Positions 59,550 to 64,000 of a stretch of 64,000 nucleotides of DNA are shown one piece after another. Position 1 is the stretch's first letter, and each line of letters begins with the position of its first letter. This stretch comes from Bacillus sp. (in: firmicutes) (GTDB lineage: Bacteria; Bacillota; Bacilli; Bacillales; Cytobacillaceae): positions 1-64,000 of the forward strand of contig WTKE01000108.1 in NCBI GenBank assembly GCA_011524525.1, written 5' to 3'. Position numbers and translations under genes: made by a program. The notes beneath the pieces were generated by a model that worked only from the letters and a program-made list of their open reading frames with translations, was not told the origin of the DNA and did not search any database.

Positions 59550-61016
59550 TTATTCGAATGTTGGAGGTTTTCGATGCTGTGTTGCTTGTTCAAAGGCAAA
59601 ACCCAGTTTAATAAGAGTGGGTTCACTATAGGCGGTCCCGGTGAACGTGATTCCAACCGGTTCTCCTTCACTCGTATAACCAGCAGGAACGGTAATAGAT
59701 GGATATCCTGCTTTCGCTGGGATTCCTGCTCCAAAATTATTTGGGAACACGATGGCATCCAATTGGTGCTCTTTTAACACATAATCAATTCCTTGCTCTG
59801 TAGAATAGTATAGATCTTCTTCGAGCGCTTTTAAGTATGCTTCTTCGGTTAATTTACCAGATGTAGCCTCTGCTTCCTCAAGAACGATTTGTCCATACTT
59901 TAAGCATGTTTCTTCATTCTCTTTATTAAACTGAATCACATCGGATAGTGAACGAATTTTCACCGAGGAATCCACTGTTTTTAAGTACGCATTCACATCT
60001 GATTTAAACTCATATGTGAGCACATCATAGCTCCAATTTCGTCCTGTAGATGGGATTACCACATCGTCTACGACCTCGGCACCAAGCTCGATTAGCTTTT
60101 CAACGGCTGTATTCATCACCTGAATCTGACCATCATTTAAATATCCAAAGTATACCTCACGGGCAATTCCAATACGTGCGCCTTTTAACCCTTGATCATC
60201 CAAAAATGAAGTGAAGTCGATCTCAGCCAAATCTGTATTCGTTAACGTCACTGGATCATTTTCATCACGCGCAGATAAAGCGCTTAATAAATAGACGGCA
60301 TCTTTTACGGTTCTTGCCATCGGACCAGCCGTGTCCTGGCTATGAGCGATTGGTATAATCCCTTTTCTGCTCACTAACCCTACCGTTGGTTTTATTCCCA
60401 CCAAAGAATTTTGGCTAGCAGGACTTAAGATGGAGCCCGAGGTTTCGGTTCCCACTGCTACAACAGCTAGGTTCGCTGCAATAGAAGCACCTGATCCAGA
60501 ACTTGATCCTCCGACATCAAACTGACCAGGTCCGTACGGGTTTAACACCTGTCCACCACGAGAGCTATATCCGCTTTTCATTCCCTCAGCCATAAAATTG
60601 GCCCATTCCGTCATATTGGTTTTCCCTAATATGACTGCACCTGCTTGTCTTAAAAGAGCAGCTACCTTTGAGTCTTCTTTTGCATACGAATCAGCAAGTG
60701 CCAATGAACCTGCACTCGTATGCATATGGTCACCTGTATCGATATTATCCTTAATCAGAACAGGAATTCCGTGGAGCGAGCCGCGTGGTCCCTTTAATTT
60801 CCGCTCTGCATCAAGACTTGCTGCAATCTGAATGGCATGAGGATTCACTTCAAGTACGGAATTGATCTTTGGATCTACTGTACGAATGCGATGTAAATAC
60901 ATGGTTACAAGTTCTTTTGAGGTAATTTCACCAGAAGCCATCTTTTCCTGAATCAAGTCGACCGTTGCTTCTTCAAGCCACTCTTCATAAGCGTTATGTA
61001 AACGTGGACTCTCCAT
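59550..61016 (-). CDS. amidase (amidase signature family)
   Basis: GIPVLIKDNIDT and DVGGSSSGSGASIAANLAVVAVGTETSGSI. Confidence 0.92.
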   Translation of the reverse strand: MESPRLHNAYEEWLEEATVDLIQEKMASGEITSKELVTMYLHRIRTVDPKINSVLEVNPHAIQIAASLDAERKLKGPRGSLHGIPVLIKDNIDTGDHMHTSAGSLALADSYAKEDSKVAALLRQAGAVILGKTNMTEWANFMAEGMKSGYSSRGGQVLNPYGPGQFDVGGSSSGSGASIAANLAVVAVGTETSGSILSPASQNSLVGIKPTVGLVSRKGIIPIAHSQDTAGPMARTVKDAVYLLSALSARDENDPVTLTNTDLAEIDFTSFLDDQGLKGARIGIAREVYFGYLNDGQIQVMNTAVEKLIELGAEVVDDVVIPSTGRNWSYDVLTYEFKSDVNAYLKTVDSSVKIRSLSDVIQFNKENEETCLKYGQIVLEEAEATSGKLTEEAYLKALEEDLYYSTEQGIDYVLKEHQLDAIVFPNNFGAGIPAKAGYPSITVPAGYTSEGEPVGITFTGTAYSEPTLIKLGFAFEQATQHRKPPTFE

Positions 61017-61088
61017 TCCTCCAACCCCTTTTTAAAATATACCTTTATTATACAACAAGGAGTGGGTATCTCTCCCACTCCTTAGAAC

Positions 61089-62231
61089 TTACTTTCTTGA
61101 ATTTGCATCAACCATTTGGCCTTTAAAAAACACCTTTTTTACAACGTCCTTTTTTAAATCGCGAGAAAATTTCTTTAAGTCTCTCTCTTCACGTTCATTT
61201 ACTAAAGAAATGACCGTACCTTCTGCCCCAAATCTTCCCGTACGTCCCGATCGGTGCACATATTGCTCTATATCTCTAGGGAAATCATAATGAACCACAT
61301 GTGTGATGCCCTTTATGTCTAACCCTCTCGCAGCGACATCTGTAGCAAGCAACATATTCACCTTTCCTGTTCGAAAATCCTTCAAAGCATTCTTACGTTT
61401 GTCCTTGTTTAAATCACTATGTAAGACAGACGCTTTTACATTTTGAAAGGCAAGCTTTTCTGATACCACATTCAAATTTCCGATATCTTTAATAAATACG
61501 AGGACACTTGCTTCTTCCAAGCGGGAAATTTTTTCAAGCAGCTTAATTTTATCGCGTTGTTCCGCAGCAAAATACACATGGTCAACCGCACCAGACTCAA
61601 TTGTTTCATCTTTCGTTACTTTAATAACTTCAGCATCCTTCGTCAATTCCTTCGCTAAAGTCACGGAATGCTCCGGTAAAGTCGCTGAAAATAGAACCAC
61701 CTGTCGATCTGCCTGGGAGGATTTCACAATATTCTTTACTGTCTGCAGATGCTCTTTTGTTAATAGCTGGTCACCTTCATCAAGTACAATCGTTTTTACC
61801 TCATGCATTTTGATTTTCTTTTGTGCAATCAATTCCATCATTCGCCCCGGAGTTCCAGCGATAATATGGGGCTGCTTTTTTAGCTTTTCGAGCTGACGCT
61901 TGACGTTAGCTCCTCCGATAAAAGACGCAGAACGAATTCCGCTTCCTTCACTCCATTTTTGAATCTCTGAAAGGATTTGCATGACTAGCTCCTGCGAGGA
62001 AGCAAGGATGACTGCTTGAATCGTTCGTTTCTCAGGATCCACTTTATTTAAGACTGGTAGAAGATATGCTAGTGTTTTTCCCGTTCCTGTTGGCGACTCC
62101 GCTATCACATCTTTCCCTTCTACAATAAAAGGAACGGCTTTTGTCTGAACACTCGTTAACTCCTTAAATCCTTCTTTTGTCCATACATCCTGTATAAATG
62201 GCTGTAGCTCGTTTACAATTGTCGTACTCAT
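61089..62231 (-). CDS. yfmL: DEAD-box RNA helicase (YfmL-like)
   Basis: ESPTGTGKTLAYLLPVL, VLDEGDQL (variant DEAD box), and HRSGRTGRFG. Confidence 0.88.
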   Translation of the reverse strand: MSTTIVNELQPFIQDVWTKEGFKELTSVQTKAVPFIVEGKDVIAESPTGTGKTLAYLLPVLNKVDPEKRTIQAVILASSQELVMQILSEIQKWSEGSGIRSASFIGGANVKRQLEKLKKQPHIIAGTPGRMMELIAQKKIKMHEVKTIVLDEGDQLLTKEHLQTVKNIVKSSQADRQVVLFSATLPEHSVTLAKELTKDAEVIKVTKDETIESGAVDHVYFAAEQRDKIKLLEKISRLEEASVLVFIKDIGNLNVVSEKLAFQNVKASVLHSDLNKDKRKNALKDFRTGKVNMLLATDVAARGLDIKGITHVVHYDFPRDIEQYVHRSGRTGRFGAEGTVISLVNEREERDLKKFSRDLKKDVVKKVFFKGQMVDANSRK

Positions 62232-62316
62232 ATGCTTCTCCTTTAATCAAAGCTGATCTATTTCAGCTCGCTCTTTATAAACCTATATAAATACTAGCTG
62301 AAAGACCCCACAATGT

Positions 62317-63534
62317 CTATTCTCTTGGAATTTCTGTAATAAAGGTTTTCCCTCTAACTCCAGATCTTCTTAAATGAAGATTGATATCAACATCTACATC
62401 AGCCTGCGCGAATACTTCATCCCAATTGTTTTCTACCTTTACATACTCTTTATGATGTTGCCGATTAAAGGCTTCTCCAAAACCAAAAATATCAACACCA
62501 AATTCTGTTTGCACTTTCTTGATGGTTTCCTGAATATTCTTCGCCACATAACGATTGATTTTCTCTTCAAAATCTCTATATGTATCCATTTTTGTTAAAT
62601 CATTCATACATTGAGTGGCTTCAATTCTTGTTTCACCATTTATTTTCACCTTTAAGACAGGCTTTCCATTCGAATAATCTACTTTAAGTTTATTATGAGT
62701 TTCAGTTACTGTTACGGCGATATAATCCTCTTCCTCGGGTTTTTTCTGCTCGTCTGAACAGGGCACGCTCATACTGGTTGTCTTTAGTTTTTGTGTCCAG
62801 TAATAATTTCTAGTTTCATCCACAGTTAAATATCCAATTAACTGGTCATTTTTAAAAACAGCCATCCCGTCCATTTCTACAATTGTATCTACACTCGTCT
62901 TCGTATTATTTTCAGCTTTTTCCCCCTTTTCGGGGTCCCCTTTAATCACTAATGTTGCTGACACAGGATTGCGCCCCTTAGATGTTAAAGCAGAAATAAA
63001 ATCAGTCAGTCTGACTCCCGGGTCTCCTCCCCACTCATCATTAAAGGATTGTGTTTGCTTGTGTACTTTTAAAGAAGGGACCTTTTGGATCGGATACGTT
63101 ACTTTTACAAATGCTTCTGCCTTTTCACCCTTTGTTATCATAATGTTAAAGTCATTACGGAATTGACCGCTACGATCAAGGAAATCAATAAATTCAATAA
63201 TCCCTTCCTTTGCTATTTTTTCACTGATGTATAACACCCTCGTATGAGAAAAAATTAATCTTCTTGTAATCCCAATATTCATTTTATGAAGAAGCTCAGA
63301 GACTGAATTTCCTTCAAGTGAGTAAGTTAAGGCCGGAGCAGCCTCTCCACCCATTTGATTTTTTGAAAATTGACTCGCATTGACTACCTCGATGGTTAAT
63401 CGATATTTACTGTTCTCTCCCTTATCAACAGCAAGCCCTGTGACAATGGAAACATCGTTCAATTCAATTCGGTCCCAACAGCCAGCTAATATAACGACGC
63501 ATCCCAAGATCAATAATGCTTGTTTAAATTTCAT
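62317..63534 (-). CDS. Ger(x)C family spore germination lipoprotein
   Basis: Lipobox LAGC; WDRIELNDVSIVTGLAVDKGE. Confidence 0.9.
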   Translation of the reverse strand: MKFKQALLILGCVVILAGCWDRIELNDVSIVTGLAVDKGENSKYRLTIEVVNASQFSKNQMGGEAAPALTYSLEGNSVSELLHKMNIGITRRLIFSHTRVLYISEKIAKEGIIEFIDFLDRSGQFRNDFNIMITKGEKAEAFVKVTYPIQKVPSLKVHKQTQSFNDEWGGDPGVRLTDFISALTSKGRNPVSATLVIKGDPEKGEKAENNTKTSVDTIVEMDGMAVFKNDQLIGYLTVDETRNYYWTQKLKTTSMSVPCSDEQKKPEEEDYIAVTVTETHNKLKVDYSNGKPVLKVKINGETRIEATQCMNDLTKMDTYRDFEEKINRYVAKNIQETIKKVQTEFGVDIFGFGEAFNRQHHKEYVKVENNWDEVFAQADVDVDINLHLRRSGVRGKTFITEIPRE

Positions 63535-64000
63535 TTTTGTCCTCCTAATGGCTGATCAGGTGGACTTGGCTGGGTATTTTCTTCACTTCTAACTGGTGAT
63601 TTTGGATACAAATATGAAGGTCGTTTTTTATTTAACCATATCGGAAGACGTACAAATACATCATCCTGATTTCTCGGTTGAAACGGTGCCACCGGTGCCA
63701 AATAGGGGATACCAAAGGACCTGAGACTGACTAAATGAATAACCATTACGATTAAAAATAGAAGTACACCATATAATCCCATAAAGGCGGCGCTAAATAT
63801 TACAACAAAACGGAGCAAGCGTGTGGCAATAGAAAAGCTATAAATAGGAGATACAAAGCTCGCAATGGCGGTAAAAGCAACAACAATTACGAGAACATTA
63901 GACACGAGGCCCGCTTCTACAGCCGCTTGTCCTATAACGAGTGCCCCAACAATAGAAACGGTTTGTCCAACCACCCTTGGCATACGTACTCCTGCTTCTC
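63531..64000 (-). CDS. GerA-family spore germination protein, A subunit (partial, truncated by window end)
   Basis: PRVVGQTVSIVGALVIGQAAVEAGLVSNVLVIVVAFTAIASFVSP; the true start is beyond 64000. Confidence 0.9.
   Translation of the reverse strand, partial: EAGVRMPRVVGQTVSIVGALVIGQAAVEAGLVSNVLVIVVAFTAIASFVSPIYSFSIATRLLRFVVIFSAAFMGLYGVLLFLIVMVIHLVSLRSFGIPYLAPVAPFQPRNQDDVFVRLPIWLNKKRPSYLYPKSPVRSEENTQPSPPDQPLGGQK

Overview
The window looks like a Bacillaceae (Bacillus sensu lato) chromosome of mostly ordinary gene content. The left edge carries what look like tandem rRNA-operon promoters and leader, reading leftward out of the window. Next comes a block syntenic with B. subtilis pdaA–yfkAB/D/E/F/H/I/J/K, then sinR, psuKG, motAB, topB, ampS, cotF-like genes, yclNOPQ, queF (with a preQ1-I riboswitch), a liaIHFSR operon, an ABC-F gene, yfmL and part of a gerA-type operon. 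I saw no prophage, IS element, CRISPR array or tRNA. Most interesting observations: (1) a peroxiredoxin gene (about 24783-25343, minus) with one in-frame UGA exactly at the peroxidatic Cys position, followed at SECIS-like distance by a 6-bp stem with a GGUC loop, so a candidate selenocysteine peroxiredoxin that ORF callers truncate; (2) a c-di-GMP-I (GEMM-I) riboswitch-like leader (about 19222-19320, minus) in front of a 44-aa SinI-like anti-repressor missing from the ORF track, convergent with sinR and about 2.4 kb from an HD-GYP-like gene, which suggests a c-di-GMP -> SinI -> SinR circuit; (3) three unrelated intergenic tandem-repeat families: 16 x 52 bp hairpin units, 13 x exactly 20 bp units upstream of liaI, and 48-bp units at two loci with a core that can flip, plus the same 13-bp core inside an ABC-F coding sequence; (4) a candidate approximately 250-nt structured RNA at 7500-7755, and several small genes below the ORF-track cutoff. 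All calls come from reading the sequence and remembered family knowledge; no database search was run.
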